From JANSYA01 sp965243385 (GTDB lineage Bacteria > Spirochaetota > Leptospiria > Leptospirales > Leptonemataceae): a DNA stretch of 64,000 nucleotides. Location of the stretch: contig CBDEUV010000002.1 of the NCBI GenBank assembly GCA_965243385.1, positions 2,604,001-2,668,000 of the forward strand. Reading direction: 5' to 3'. The position numbers were made by a program, and so were the translations under genes. The notes below the pieces were generated by a model. It did no database searches and was not told where the DNA came from. It saw only the letters and a list, made by a program, of their open reading frames with translations. The stretch's first letter is position 1, and each line of letters starts with the position of its first letter. Below, in pieces: positions 1 to 9,353 of this stretch.

Positions 1-669
1 GAAGGCAAACTGGAACTGCTCACCTTTCCCGTGCAACCCCTGGGCTGCAATTGTTCGATCCTGATTCACAAAGACACCCGCGATGCAATCGTCGTCGATC
101 CAGGCGGTGAAGCGCCGAAAATCATCAGCCTCTTAAAAGAACACCGTGCTCGCGTGCGCTGGATCGTACATACCCACGCGCATTTCGATCATTGCCTGGG
201 AACTCACGAAGTCGCCGAGCACGCAAGAACGCACGACTCTGGTTCAGAGCAAATAGCCGCTGTGAAAGTAGGCCTGCACAAAGACGATCTGTTTTTATAC
301 GAAAACCTCGGAGCGCAATGTCGGCTCTTCGGGCTGCCGCCGGAGGAGGCGCGCACGGCGATCGATCATCATCTAGCGGACGAAGAACCGTTAGCATTCG
401 GCGATATGCAGCTAAGCGTGCTGCATACGCCAGGACATACGCCGGGCTCGTGCTGCTTCAGCATTCCGGAAGCCGGTCTGGTCTTCTCAGGCGATACCCT
501 GTTTCAAATGGGCATCGGCCGCACCGATCTGCCGGGCGGCGATCCCGATGCGATAACGAAGAGCATCAAGGATCGCCTGTTTACGCTCGACGACGGCACG
601 AACGTAATTCCGGGACACGGGCGTTTCACCCGCATCTACGAAGAGAAGCAGATGAATCCGTTCTTCTGA
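1..669 (+). CDS. Metallo-beta-lactamase-fold hydrolase, glyoxalase II-like (5' end outside window)
   Basis: Zn-dependent MBL-fold hydrolase of the glyoxalase II/YcbL type, probably cytosolic and acting on thioesters or related substrates; the substrate cannot be read from sequence. The HxHxDH metal motif is present (THAHFDHC), followed by the third His in HTPGHTPGS, the bridging Asp in FSGDTLF and the last His in PGHG. The frame is open from base 1 and the upstream residues (ELLTFPVQPLG) match the usual first strand of the family, so the GTG at base 31 is probably internal and the gene starts before the window. It converges with the protease gene on the other strand. Confidence 0.85.
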   Translation, partial: EGKLELLTFPVQPLGCNCSILIHKDTRDAIVVDPGGEAPKIISLLKEHRARVRWIVHTHAHFDHCLGTHEVAEHARTHDSGSEQIAAVKVGLHKDDLFLYENLGAQCRLFGLPPEEARTAIDHHLADEEPLAFGDMQLSVLHTPGHTPGSCCFSIPEAGLVFSGDTLFQMGIGRTDLPGGDPDAITKSIKDRLFTLDDGTNVIPGHGRFTRIYEEKQMNPFF

Positions 670-695
670 AACGGAACATTCGCTTTTGTGCGAAT

Positions 696-727
696 CGTGC
701 GCGTTCGCTGTATCCTATTCGCGCACG
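696..727. terminator. Candidate bidirectional hairpin between convergent genes
   Basis: 8-bp arms (cgtgcgcg at 696-703, cgcgcacg at 720-727) with a 16-nt loop lie between convergent genes and overlap the last codons of the minus-strand protease. A smaller 6-bp stem sits at 678-695. No clear T-run follows on either strand, so terminator function is only suggested by position. Confidence 0.3.
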
Positions 728-3267
728 AAGCTCAGATCCAGCGGTACGCGGCTCAGCGCCCCGCGACTTACGCTGGCCTTGAGAGTCCCGTCGATTTCGG
801 TAGCTTCCAAGCGAATACCCTTCGCCTGCATCACGTCGCTATTGGCCGCGTAGCTGCCGCGAAAGCTCTTCGCCCGCGCGTTACCGGCTTTGAGGCTGCC
901 TGTAAAATCCCCGCCGTTCGCAGTGATCGTCAACGTGTATTGTTGCGGGGCCCGCTTACCGTCCCAGTAACGCGCGGTCCAGGTTCCGGTAAAACGATCG
1001 ATGCCCTGACCCGGCAAGAAGCGATGCCGGACGATATCCCGTGATTTGTTTACGAAGCCGGGCACGGGCTGGCTGTTATCGGATTCGCCGCCCAGCGCGG
1101 ACTTCGTGCGCACCACGTAGAAATAGAGTTCGCCGGGTTTGCCGGGCAGCTTTTCGCTGAAGCGAGTCGAACGCGCGGCGACCTGCTGCACGAACTGGTA
1201 GTCGTCCTGTTTTTCTTTTTTACGAAAGATATAGTATTCGGACGCGCCTTTCACCCGGTCCCAGGAAATGGTGATGGTTCCGTTGCTTGCGTTCATCTGC
1301 GACTTCACTCCCGAGGGCGGGGGCAGAACCATACCCGCCCGGGTCGCGTTCGGGTTCGCGCGGCCCAGCGCCGGTTCGCTGTAGTCGCTATTGCCGGCCG
1401 AATTGCTGGCCACCACGATGTAGGCGAAATAATCGCCCTGCAGAACGCTTTCATCGTCGTCGACGAATTTGGTGCGATTGGTTTGCTGCGGACCTTCCCA
1501 TTCTTCGGAATCATAATCATAGCGGAAGAGATAGTAGATCGTTGCGCCGGGCACCGCCGGCCATTGGACTTCGACTTTCGACTTAAAGGTGCCGGCGGAC
1601 GCGGTCACCCCGGAAGGTACGGCGGGAATCGTCGCCTTGCCGCCGATTTCGATTCCGGCCGGATCGCCCCACTCGCCCTGCCCGGCCCGGTTCACAGCGC
1701 GCACACTATAATAATTCGTTTGATTGGCTACGGGACGCGCATCGGTGTAGCTGTCGCTGCGCGTGCCGCGCGAAAGCAGCTGCCATTTTTTCGTACGGGC
1801 GCTGTAGCGCGCCACCTGATAAGACGTCGCTCCCGGAACCGCACTCCAGTTGACCGAAACCGCGCCGCGACCGGCGACCGCCTTGATCTTTGTAGAGATG
1901 CCAGTCACCTTTTCCGGCGGACGGGTCTGCTTGCGGCTCGCCGCATATCCTTCGCCGATCGGCGAGCTCTGTGGATCGGAATAGTTTTCTTTGTCAGCCA
2001 CAGCCACGACGATATAGCGATAGGCCACGTCGGGCTGCACCGCGGTGTCGGTGTAGTTCGTGCTCTCGGCGTAGCCGATCGAACGAAAGCTGTTTTTGTC
2101 CGAAGGCTCCGCGCGCGCGACGACATAAACCGCCGCGCCGCTCACCGCGCCCCAGTTTACGACGACCTTATCGGTATGCGTGCCTTTGGTGGCCGTCACA
2201 GTGGCCGGCGGCGAAAGCTCCTCTTCGTCCGGCTCTTCCAGTTCTTCCGGCTCCTCGGGCTGCTCGTTGTTATTCGAATCCACGCGATCGTACAGTACGA
2301 GCGCCCAGGCGTCCGATGCGACCCAGTGTTTGTATGAAATCCAGCCGTAGCCGCGATCGCCCCAGCCGGTGCCCCAGCTGTTGATCAACTTAAACGCGCC
2401 GCGATGACCGCGCGGCGATTTCTTGCTGTCGTCGTAACCTACCAGGGTCATCGCGTGGCCGCCGTAAAACTGGCCGCGGTTTTTGTCGTACACCTGGCTG
2501 CCCAGATTATAGAAAGCGTCGTCGACGCCGATGCCGAATACGACCGGATTGCCCTTCGAGAGCTCCGCTTTAATCGAATCCAGATTGCTGGCCGGCAGCC
2601 GGCGATAGCTCTGCGCTTTGTAATTCGCGGCGGCGCGCTTCGCCGCGGCCTTCGGCTGCGTACGATAGTCGTTCGGTCGATACGGCATGGCGCTCCAGGG
2701 CGCGGCGCCCTGACGCACGATCAACGCCAGCGCGTCGGAGATAACGGAACCGTCATCGCGGCCGCCGTTGATCTGATTATAAATAAAGGCGGGCGAAAAC
2801 ACGCGCTGGCCGGAACCGCCGGCGACCGGCGAATCGTAATTCCAGCGGCGTTCGATCTTTTCATGATAGGATTTCAGCGCGTAACCGCTGGCCCAGGCGA
2901 CGCAGCTGCCCTGCTGACCCTGGTTGCCGATCGGCGGCATATTCGAACTCAGGTCTACGCGCGAAGGCAAACCGCGGTGCCGAATCTGCGCCGAAGCCGC
3001 CAGCGGAATCGACGCGAAACGTTCCCGCGAAGGCGGCTTCATGCCGCACTGAAATTTACCATTACGACACGAAGCGGGCTGCACGCTCGACGGATCGAAG
3101 CTCTCCTGGGTCAGCACGGGCACGGAGAAGGCCATCGCGGCGACGCCCACGACGCCCGCCGCCAGCTTCCACAGCTCGCTGCGCGGCGTGCGAGATTTGG
3201 GCTTTCCCGGGACGGCTGAATGCGATGCGGCGTCCATGTTTTTATTAGAAGAAGGATCGATGTTCAC
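715..3267 (-). CDS. Exported papain-family (C1) cysteine protease with four fibronectin type III domains
   Basis: 850 residues. A basic N-terminus and one hydrophobic segment (about 33-52) indicate export or membrane anchoring. The papain-like domain covers about 100-330: oxyanion Gln116 in NQGQQGSC, nucleophile Cys122, general-base His271 in GGHAMTLVGYDD and Asn296 in INSWGTGWGDRGYGW are all present, so it should be active. An acidic Glu/Asp/Pro linker (about 332-350) leads to four FnIII repeats (about 350-740, each with the xWxxVxGAxxYxxxR pattern) and a C-terminal beta-rich region of about 100 residues. The GTG start follows AGGAGA at good spacing and overlaps the stop of the upstream gene in a GTGA junction, so the two are translationally coupled. 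Likely a surface or periplasmic protease with adhesion-like domains. Confidence 0.85.
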   Translation of the reverse strand: MNIDPSSNKNMDAASHSAVPGKPKSRTPRSELWKLAAGVVGVAAMAFSVPVLTQESFDPSSVQPASCRNGKFQCGMKPPSRERFASIPLAASAQIRHRGLPSRVDLSSNMPPIGNQGQQGSCVAWASGYALKSYHEKIERRWNYDSPVAGGSGQRVFSPAFIYNQINGGRDDGSVISDALALIVRQGAAPWSAMPYRPNDYRTQPKAAAKRAAANYKAQSYRRLPASNLDSIKAELSKGNPVVFGIGVDDAFYNLGSQVYDKNRGQFYGGHAMTLVGYDDSKKSPRGHRGAFKLINSWGTGWGDRGYGWISYKHWVASDAWALVLYDRVDSNNNEQPEEPEELEEPDEEELSPPATVTATKGTHTDKVVVNWGAVSGAAVYVVARAEPSDKNSFRSIGYAESTNYTDTAVQPDVAYRYIVVAVADKENYSDPQSSPIGEGYAASRKQTRPPEKVTGISTKIKAVAGRGAVSVNWSAVPGATSYQVARYSARTKKWQLLSRGTRSDSYTDARPVANQTNYYSVRAVNRAGQGEWGDPAGIEIGGKATIPAVPSGVTASAGTFKSKVEVQWPAVPGATIYYLFRYDYDSEEWEGPQQTNRTKFVDDDESVLQGDYFAYIVVASNSAGNSDYSEPALGRANPNATRAGMVLPPPSGVKSQMNASNGTITISWDRVKGASEYYIFRKKEKQDDYQFVQQVAARSTRFSEKLPGKPGELYFYVVRTKSALGGESDNSQPVPGFVNKSRDIVRHRFLPGQGIDRFTGTWTARYWDGKRAPQQYTLTITANGGDFTGSLKAGNARAKSFRGSYAANSDVMQAKGIRLEATEIDGTLKASVSRGALSRVPLDLSFVRE

Positions 3268-3764
3268 TGATTGTCTCCTGATTGCGCGGCCAGCGCTTCC
3301 AATTCGGCCAGGGCGTTTTCTGAGTAAGGCAAGAATGCGAAAGGACGCGGCTCGGTTAACACGAGCACCTGGCCCGATTCTCCCTGAGAGTCGACGACGG
3401 TTTTACGATTTAAAAAGAGAAAATATCGACCATCGCCGACGGGCCGCCGCAGATGCTTTTCGAAAGTTTGCGGAAAAACCAGAAAGGCCATGTGAAATTC
3501 TTCAGGCACCTCGATGGCGTTTTGACTCGCATCGCGGCTCTTCAGAATTTTTTCGACGCTCACCCGCAGACTTACGTTTTCGCTGATGTCGTTAAATCTG
3601 CGCCGCTGCGTATCGTGCAGCGTTGCCAGCACCACAACGTCCGCTTCGGAAAAGCGATCGCTCATGGCTGGCATCGGCGGTAATGCCTGCAGTCCGGAAA
3701 CAAGCGCCAGGGCGGCGCAAACGCCGGCGACGGTCAGCAGCATACGATGACAATTTACTTTCAT
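3264..3764 (-). CDS. Small exported protein coupled to the papain-FnIII protease
   Basis: 167 residues from the ATG preceded by AGGAGA. A hydrophobic signal segment (about 8-27) ends near LQALPP. The mature part has alternating strands (ADVVVLATL, VSLRVSVEKILKS) resembling the NTR/TIMP-like pattern of exported proteins, but it lacks the cysteines of that family, so the resemblance is only suggestive. It is the first gene of a two-gene operon and its stop overlaps the protease start (GTGA). A role as partner, chaperone or inhibitor of the protease is inferred from this coupling alone. Confidence 0.75.
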   Translation of the reverse strand: MKVNCHRMLLTVAGVCAALALVSGLQALPPMPAMSDRFSEADVVVLATLHDTQRRRFNDISENVSLRVSVEKILKSRDASQNAIEVPEEFHMAFLVFPQTFEKHLRRPVGDGRYFLFLNRKTVVDSQGESGQVLVLTEPRPFAFLPYSENALAELEALAAQSGDNQ

Positions 3765-3971
3765 GAATCTCCTGCAGTCTCCTGTAATCGCTGCAGCGAA
3801 TCGCGCGATCGAGTTGCGCGAGGCGTCCGCGAAGGGACTGACCACCCAATTATGGGAGCGGAAAAATAGCTATCTGGTTCGTTTTAATTGCATTGTTCAA
3901 GAAAAAAAGCGCTCGATTGACAGCTTTCCCGGGCGGCCGGAGTCTGTCCGGCACAGTTATTTTAGAAGCCT

Positions 3972-5519
3972 ATGCCCGCAACATCCATCGAACTAGCTTT
4001 CACCGATTCTCCTATCCTGAGCGACTCCGCAGCGGTACTGACAGTCATCCCGTGCATTGCCGGGCCGGCCGCCGCCAAAGATGCGCCCGCCGCGCCGCTG
4101 CAGACGCCGGCGCTTTCCGCAATGGCCGGGCGCTTCGAAATCGCTGACGAACTTGCAGAACTGCTGCGAATCGAATCCTTCGCCGGCAAGCACGGCCAGA
4201 TTCTGTATTTGCCGCACAGTCCAGCCGGGCGGGTGCTACTGGTCGGTCTGGGACCGGCCCGCATCGCCATGCATCGTCTGGAAAGCGCAGTGCTTGCCGC
4301 CCTCGGCCGCATTCGCTTAAAAGAATTACCGCTCGTCGCGGTCGCTCTACCGCAACTCGAAGGCAAGCACGCGTCGCTGGCAACGACCGCGCTGGCCGTT
4401 GCCGGGGCCTTCTATCAATTCTCTTATCGATCGCGCGAAAGCCGCGACCCGGGCCCGCAGCTGGAACGCCTGCGCCTGCACCGTCCGCCGGAGACGCAGC
4501 TCGACGATGAAATTCGACTCGCGCAAGAAATCAGCGCGATGTGCGAAGGACGTGCGTTGACCATGGATCTGGTCAATACTCCCAGTAATATCAAACGCAC
4601 GAACACGCTGGTAGATCAGGCCGTGGCCCTGGCGGAAGACGGGGGCGAAGAATTCACCGCCGAAATCGTCGACGACGTGAAGTGGCTGGAAGAGCATATG
4701 CCTTGCTTTTTTACGGTCGCGCGTGGTTCCGCTGAGAGCGATCCGCCCAAATGGATTCGCATTCATTATAAACCGAAAGGCGAAATCAAACGCCGCATCG
4801 CGCTGGTCGGCAAAGCGGTGATTTTCGATACGGGCGGTTATCAGGTCAAACCAGGTGATTTCATGAATACCATGAAAGCGGATATGGCCGGCAGCGCCGC
4901 GGTCTTCGGCGCGATGCAGGCGCTGGCCGCGATCAAGCCGGCCGGCATCGAAGTCCAGGCGTACTTCGCCGCGACGCCGAATATGATCGACAGTCGCGCC
5001 ATGCTGCCCGACTCGATCGTCGACACCACCTGCGGCAAACGCGTCGAGATCCGCCACACCGACGCCGAAGGGCGCCTGACCCTGATCGACGCAGTCACGA
5101 TGGCCGAGCGCGACGAACCCGAAGCGATTGTAACCGTCGCGACCCTGACCGGAGCGGCTTCGCGCGCCGTGGGTATGGGCATGGCGCTCATGTCGCGCGA
5201 CGAGCATACGGACTGGCGACAGGCTATGGAAGACGCCGCGCACGAAGCCGGCGATCGCGTGCAGAGCCTCGACGTGATGGCCGAAGACTTCGATAATATC
5301 AAAAGCAAACTCGACGGAGCCGACATTCGCAATACGAATCGCGGCAAAAATCGGGGCGCGCAAACAGCGGCGGCCTTCGTCATGAACGGCGCCGCCGCGA
5401 GCATGCCGCTCGTACATCTCGATATCGCCGGCGGAGATATGAGCGACGACGAGAAGGCCACCGGCATCGCCGCGAAGTGCCTGGTGCGCTTCCTACTGCA
5501 TCATCTGCCTCCAACTTGA
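3972..5519 (+). CDS. pepA: Leucyl aminopeptidase, M17 family
   Basis: 515 residues, usual length for the cytosolic hexameric M17 aminopeptidase that removes N-terminal residues from peptides. All catalytic and metal residues known from PepA are visible: Lys281 (VGK), Asp286 (FDTGG), Lys293 (VKP), Asp304 (ADM), then Asp364, Glu366 and Arg368 in HTDAEGRL (the usual motif is NTDAEGRL). The N-terminal macro-like regulatory domain covers about 1-180. The gene stands alone on the plus strand, divergent from the protease operon with about 200 bp between them. Confidence 0.93.
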   Translation: MPATSIELAFTDSPILSDSAAVLTVIPCIAGPAAAKDAPAAPLQTPALSAMAGRFEIADELAELLRIESFAGKHGQILYLPHSPAGRVLLVGLGPARIAMHRLESAVLAALGRIRLKELPLVAVALPQLEGKHASLATTALAVAGAFYQFSYRSRESRDPGPQLERLRLHRPPETQLDDEIRLAQEISAMCEGRALTMDLVNTPSNIKRTNTLVDQAVALAEDGGEEFTAEIVDDVKWLEEHMPCFFTVARGSAESDPPKWIRIHYKPKGEIKRRIALVGKAVIFDTGGYQVKPGDFMNTMKADMAGSAAVFGAMQALAAIKPAGIEVQAYFAATPNMIDSRAMLPDSIVDTTCGKRVEIRHTDAEGRLTLIDAVTMAERDEPEAIVTVATLTGAASRAVGMGMALMSRDEHTDWRQAMEDAAHEAGDRVQSLDVMAEDFDNIKSKLDGADIRNTNRGKNRGAQTAAAFVMNGAAASMPLVHLDIAGGDMSDDEKATGIAAKCLVRFLLHHLPPT

Positions 5520-5604
5520 TTCGCATATGCTTCGCTTTTGATTTGCATTTCGAGCGCCGGTATGCGATCTCAGAACGATGCGCCGGCCATCGCATTCTGC
5601 ATTC

Positions 5605-7710
5605 ATGAACCGGAAGTTCGCCGTCGCTCTGTCAGCGCTGTGCTTGTGCGTACTGCCCGCCGCATACTCCGTACAGGCCGCACCGGTGGCGGACTTTCTG
5701 TCGCTGGCACCGCAATCTCAACAGGTTGATCCCGCCGGTTGGATCAGCTATCTGGAAGACCCGACCGGGGCTCTTGAATATGCAGACGTGATTCGTTCCC
5801 CGGTCGCCGAAAACTTTCAGCGGACAGAGGCCGGCGCACGCATCAACTTCGGATACACCAACTCGGCCTACTGGCTGCGTTTGCCGTTGCACAATCCGGG
5901 CGACCGCGCCTTCGTCGCCTATCTGGAATTGGTTTCGCTGATCGACAGTATTCAGCTCTACGACGCGTCGCATGGCGCACTGGCGCAAGCGGGCCTTCGT
6001 AAATACGGCCGCTGGGCGCCCATGCATGAACGAGACGTCAAACACCGCAATTTCATCTTTCGGTTGCCGCTGGATGCGGGCGAGCGCCGCATCTTGCATT
6101 TGCGCTTTGAAAGCAAGGGAGCTCTGCTATTGCCGCTCACCCTGTGGACCGCCGAAGCTTTCGCCGCAAAAGATCACGAAGAGCAAATCGTATTCGGCAT
6201 GTACTTCGGCGTACTGCTGGTTATGGTCTTTTATAATTTCGTTCTCTTCGTCTGGCTCAGGGACCTGAGTTATTTCTACTACGTCGGTTTTATAGTAAGC
6301 TACGGATTAATTCAGGTCGGGGTCTGGGGCTTCGCGCATGAATACGTCTGGAGCTGGAATCTGTGGCTCGCCAATTACAGCATTCCGCTGTTCATCGGAC
6401 TCGCGAGTTTCTTCGGGCTGCAGTTTCTTCGGAGCTTTCTGGAAACCGGCACGCGTTCGCCGGGCTTTCACAAAATCATATTCGCTTTCTCGGCGATCGC
6501 CGGGCTGCAATTCGGCTACACTCTCGTCGGCGACTATGGACTGGCGATTCGCATCGGCCTGGTCATTGCCTTCGGCACCGCGCTGTTGATGATGATCACC
6601 TCGCTCGTGTCGTTATTGCGGGGTTACCGCGCCGCGCGCTATTTCTTCCTGGCCTTTATCGTCATGCTCGCCGGAGTGCTGGTCATCATTCTGCGAAATT
6701 TCGCGATTCTGCCCTTTCATTTTATCACGAACTACGCGAATCTGATCGGCTCGGCCTTACAGGTCGCGCTGCTTTCGCTGGCCCTGGGCGATCGTTTCAA
6801 TCAAATTCGGGCCGAACATCTCGCGAGCCAGGCCGCCGCCCTCGAACGGGAGCGCCGCTTCAACGAAGCCTTCGCGCGTTTCGTTCCCGGGCCCCTGCTT
6901 GAGCTGTTGGGTAAAGAATCGATCACCGAAATCGACCTGGGCGATTCCGTGGAACGCGAAATGACGATTCTGTTTTCCGATATTCGTTCGTTCACCCGCA
7001 TATCCGAAGGCATGAGCGCCCGCGAGAATTTCGCGTTTATCAACGCATACCTGAAAGAACTGGGACCGGTAGTGCGCGAAAACGGCGGCTTCATCGATAA
7101 ATATATCGGCGACTCGATTATGGCGCTGTTTCCGGGCGCGCCGGCGGACGCGGTACGGGCCGCGCTGCGCATGCGCCTGCGATTAAAAGAGTACAACGCG
7201 GCTCGCGCCCGCGACAATCTGCCGCCGGTCGAAACCGGCATCGGCGTACACACCGGTCCGACCATGCTGGGCACCATCGGACATGAAAGGCGCATGGAAG
7301 GCACGGTCATTTCCGACGCGGTGAATATCGCAGCCCGGCTGGAAGGACTGACCAAACGCCTGCACGCTCCGATATTGATCAGCGAAGCAACCCGCGATCG
7401 ATTGACGAATGCGGATGATTTGAAATTCGAAACACGTTTTTTGGGCCGCGTTCGTGTAAAAGGCAAAAGCAGCGAGATCCGCATCCACGAAGTGCTGGCG
7501 ACCGGCATCGATCCCGACGCGGACGCGAAACTCCGACTGCGCTCGGAATTCGAAGCGGGGGTCGCGGCCGTGCTGAAAGGCGATCGAAAGTCGGCCGTGG
7601 ATTCTATGCGACGCGTTCTGGCGGATAACTCCAGCGACCAGGCCGCCGCCCTCTATCTGGAATCATTCGCACGGGAGGGACCAGGCGAGATCGACTTCGG
7701 GCCTGGTTAG
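5605..7710 (+). CDS. Membrane adenylate cyclase with 7TMR-DISM sensor
   Basis: 701 residues from ATG 5605, which gives a clean signal peptide (about 1-25). The extracytoplasmic 7TMR-DISM ligand domain (about 35-185) is followed by seven membrane helices (about 195-400), a short coiled linker and a class III cyclase domain (about 445-640). Metal-binding Asp459 (FSDIRSF) and Asp503 (YIGDSIM), transition-state Asn574 and Arg578 (VNIAARLEG), and the adenine-selecting pair Lys499/Asp571 are present, so ATP rather than GTP is the likely substrate. It probably senses a periplasmic ligand and makes cAMP. Cyclic-nucleotide-binding proteins near 37-38.7 kb could be effectors. Confidence 0.9.
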   Translation: MNRKFAVALSALCLCVLPAAYSVQAAPVADFLSLAPQSQQVDPAGWISYLEDPTGALEYADVIRSPVAENFQRTEAGARINFGYTNSAYWLRLPLHNPGDRAFVAYLELVSLIDSIQLYDASHGALAQAGLRKYGRWAPMHERDVKHRNFIFRLPLDAGERRILHLRFESKGALLLPLTLWTAEAFAAKDHEEQIVFGMYFGVLLVMVFYNFVLFVWLRDLSYFYYVGFIVSYGLIQVGVWGFAHEYVWSWNLWLANYSIPLFIGLASFFGLQFLRSFLETGTRSPGFHKIIFAFSAIAGLQFGYTLVGDYGLAIRIGLVIAFGTALLMMITSLVSLLRGYRAARYFFLAFIVMLAGVLVIILRNFAILPFHFITNYANLIGSALQVALLSLALGDRFNQIRAEHLASQAAALERERRFNEAFARFVPGPLLELLGKESITEIDLGDSVEREMTILFSDIRSFTRISEGMSARENFAFINAYLKELGPVVRENGGFIDKYIGDSIMALFPGAPADAVRAALRMRLRLKEYNAARARDNLPPVETGIGVHTGPTMLGTIGHERRMEGTVISDAVNIAARLEGLTKRLHAPILISEATRDRLTNADDLKFETRFLGRVRVKGKSSEIRIHEVLATGIDPDADAKLRLRSEFEAGVAAVLKGDRKSAVDSMRRVLADNSSDQAAALYLESFAREGPGEIDFGPG

Positions 7711-7756
7711 ACAGGGTTGTTCGGCTATTAGCCGCTCTCCATGGAAACAGAAGCGA

Positions 7757-8611
7757 TCAGCTTTTGCGACGCCGCAGTAGCAACGCCAGACAGCCGGCCA
7801 CCAGTACCATCACGATTACACTCGAAGTCGGTAGATTGATCGTCTGATCCGCCAGGGTAATCGGTATAAGCGAGAGAGTGAAACCCCCGAGCGTCGCAGC
7901 GAGGGAATAGCCACCGGCCACAACAACGGCGGCGCCCAGGCTGCGGGTCAGACTGAGCGCGAAGAGACCTGGAACGACCAGGTGGGCCAGCGTATAAAAC
8001 GAGCCCATTAAACGCAGAGTGAGCGCAGCCACCGCTCCAAGCAGAATGAAAAACGCCAGGTCGACGATCGCTGTGGAGATGCCGGCCAGGCGCGCCTGGT
8101 CCCGATCGAAGGTCGTCGCGGCCAGCGAACGATATATCAAAACGAAGGCCGCGACCCCCGGCACCAGCACAATCACCGATGTCACCAGATCCCGGGGGCT
8201 GACCGTGAGAATATTGCCGAAGTAGGCGGTCAGAAGGTGCGTATGCAGGCCGCAGACGACTGTGAGCACCTGAGCCGCCGCGGAAAAAAATGCGATACCC
8301 GCGACGAGCGCCGCATCAAGATTCGCGATGCGCCGCTGACGCAGAATATAGAAAGGCCCCATTAATAGAATATTCAGCGCGAGCACGAACCAGATGGAAG
8401 CCTTCGCCTCGCTGTGACCGTGGCCGTGCGAACCCAGAAGCTCCGTCGCGATAACCACGCAGGCGAAAGCCAGAACGCCGGCCTGGCTCAGAGTCGCGGC
8501 GAAGAGCGTCTGGCGCTGGAGCAGGACGAAGACTCCCAGAATCGCGCAGACGGACCCCAGCACTCCGCCCACCAGTAGCTGGTATTTATAGAATAGCAGG
8601 TACTCAAGCAT
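7757..8611 (-). CDS. Metal ABC transporter permease (ZnuB/MntB type)
   Basis: 284 residues with about eight hydrophobic segments, typical of ABC-3 family permeases importing Zn2+ or Mn2+. It is the last gene of the metal operon; its ATG lies 8 bp inside the ATPase gene and is preceded by GGGAG. It would form the inner-membrane channel for the neighbouring ATPase and binding protein. Metal specificity cannot be assigned from sequence. Confidence 0.9.
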   Translation of the reverse strand: MLEYLLFYKYQLLVGGVLGSVCAILGVFVLLQRQTLFAATLSQAGVLAFACVVIATELLGSHGHGHSEAKASIWFVLALNILLMGPFYILRQRRIANLDAALVAGIAFFSAAAQVLTVVCGLHTHLLTAYFGNILTVSPRDLVTSVIVLVPGVAAFVLIYRSLAATTFDRDQARLAGISTAIVDLAFFILLGAVAALTLRLMGSFYTLAHLVVPGLFALSLTRSLGAAVVVAGGYSLAATLGGFTLSLIPITLADQTINLPTSSVIVMVLVAGCLALLLRRRKS

Positions 8612-9353
8612 CGCCGCGCTCGCTCCCGCCGCCGGCTTTAGATGGATCGCCCGCTTCGCTTGCGACCGGGCCGAAGCTCAGCCTGGCCCCGTGCGTAATG
8701 GTCATGCGATGCGTCGCGAGATCCCGCCAGGCCTCCGCCTGATGCGAAATCGCCCAGATGCACAATTCGCCGTTCCCGCGCAGTTCCCTGATCAATTTGA
8801 AGAATTCCGTCGAGCCCGCAGTGTCCAGCGAAGCCGTGGGCTCGTCAAGCACCAGCAGATCGGGCTCGCCGACGAGCGCCCGGGCCAACATGGCGCGCTG
8901 CAGTTCCCCGCCGGAGCACTCCCGCAACAACTGATCGCGCCGGTGCGCGAGGCCCACGCGTTCGAGAATTTCCTGAATACGATCTTCGCGAATGGATCGG
9001 GCCCCCGGGCTCCAGAGGTACTGGAGGCCGCGGAAACTCATGCGCAGCATGTCGCGAACCGAACAGGGAAACTGACGATCCAGGCGCTGAAACTGCGGAA
9101 CGTAGGCAGGACGGCGGAAATTCGATCGAAGGCTCCCACCGGCGACGGGCGCAAGACCGAGAGCGGACCGCAGGAGACTGGTCTTACCGCTGCCGTTCGG
9201 CCCGGTTAAGACGCAAACAATCCCTGAATGTAACTTAAAGCTAACGTCATCCAGCAGCACATTCGAATCATAGGCGATGCGCACTCCCTCCATGGAGAGA
9301 GCGCCCGACGGTGCCACGCCGGGCACACGATCCGACCCGAGTTCAGTTGGCAC
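8604..9353 (-). CDS. Metal ABC transporter ATP-binding protein
   Basis: 249 residues. Walker A (GPNGSGKTSL), the ABC signature (ECSGGELQRAMLARAL) and Walker B with catalytic Glu (LLVLDEPTASLD) are intact. The GTG start overlaps the end of the binding-protein gene by 11 bp and has AAGG just upstream; an internal ATG 20 codons later has no ribosome site. It powers the adjacent permease as part of a ZnuC/MntA-type importer. Confidence 0.92.
   Translation of the reverse strand: MPTELGSDRVPGVAPSGALSMEGVRIAYDSNVLLDDVSFKLHSGIVCVLTGPNGSGKTSLLRSALGLAPVAGGSLRSNFRRPAYVPQFQRLDRQFPCSVRDMLRMSFRGLQYLWSPGARSIREDRIQEILERVGLAHRRDQLLRECSGGELQRAMLARALVGEPDLLVLDEPTASLDTAGSTEFFKLIRELRGNGELCIWAISHQAEAWRDLATHRMTITHGARLSFGPVASEAGDPSKAGGGSERGDA

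Noticed and set aside
1483..2337. Long plus-strand frames across the protease gene
   Set aside because: They mirror the FnIII repeats and have Arg/Ala-rich random composition.
4347..5417. 356-codon open frame antisense to the aminopeptidase
   Set aside because: It lies wholly opposite a clear M17 gene with intact active site and has a composition typical of GC-rich antisense frames (His/Arg/Asp-rich, no motif).
7722..7734. Short stem cggct-att-agccg between convergent cyclase and permease genes
   Set aside because: Only 5-bp arms and no T-run; too weak to call a terminator.
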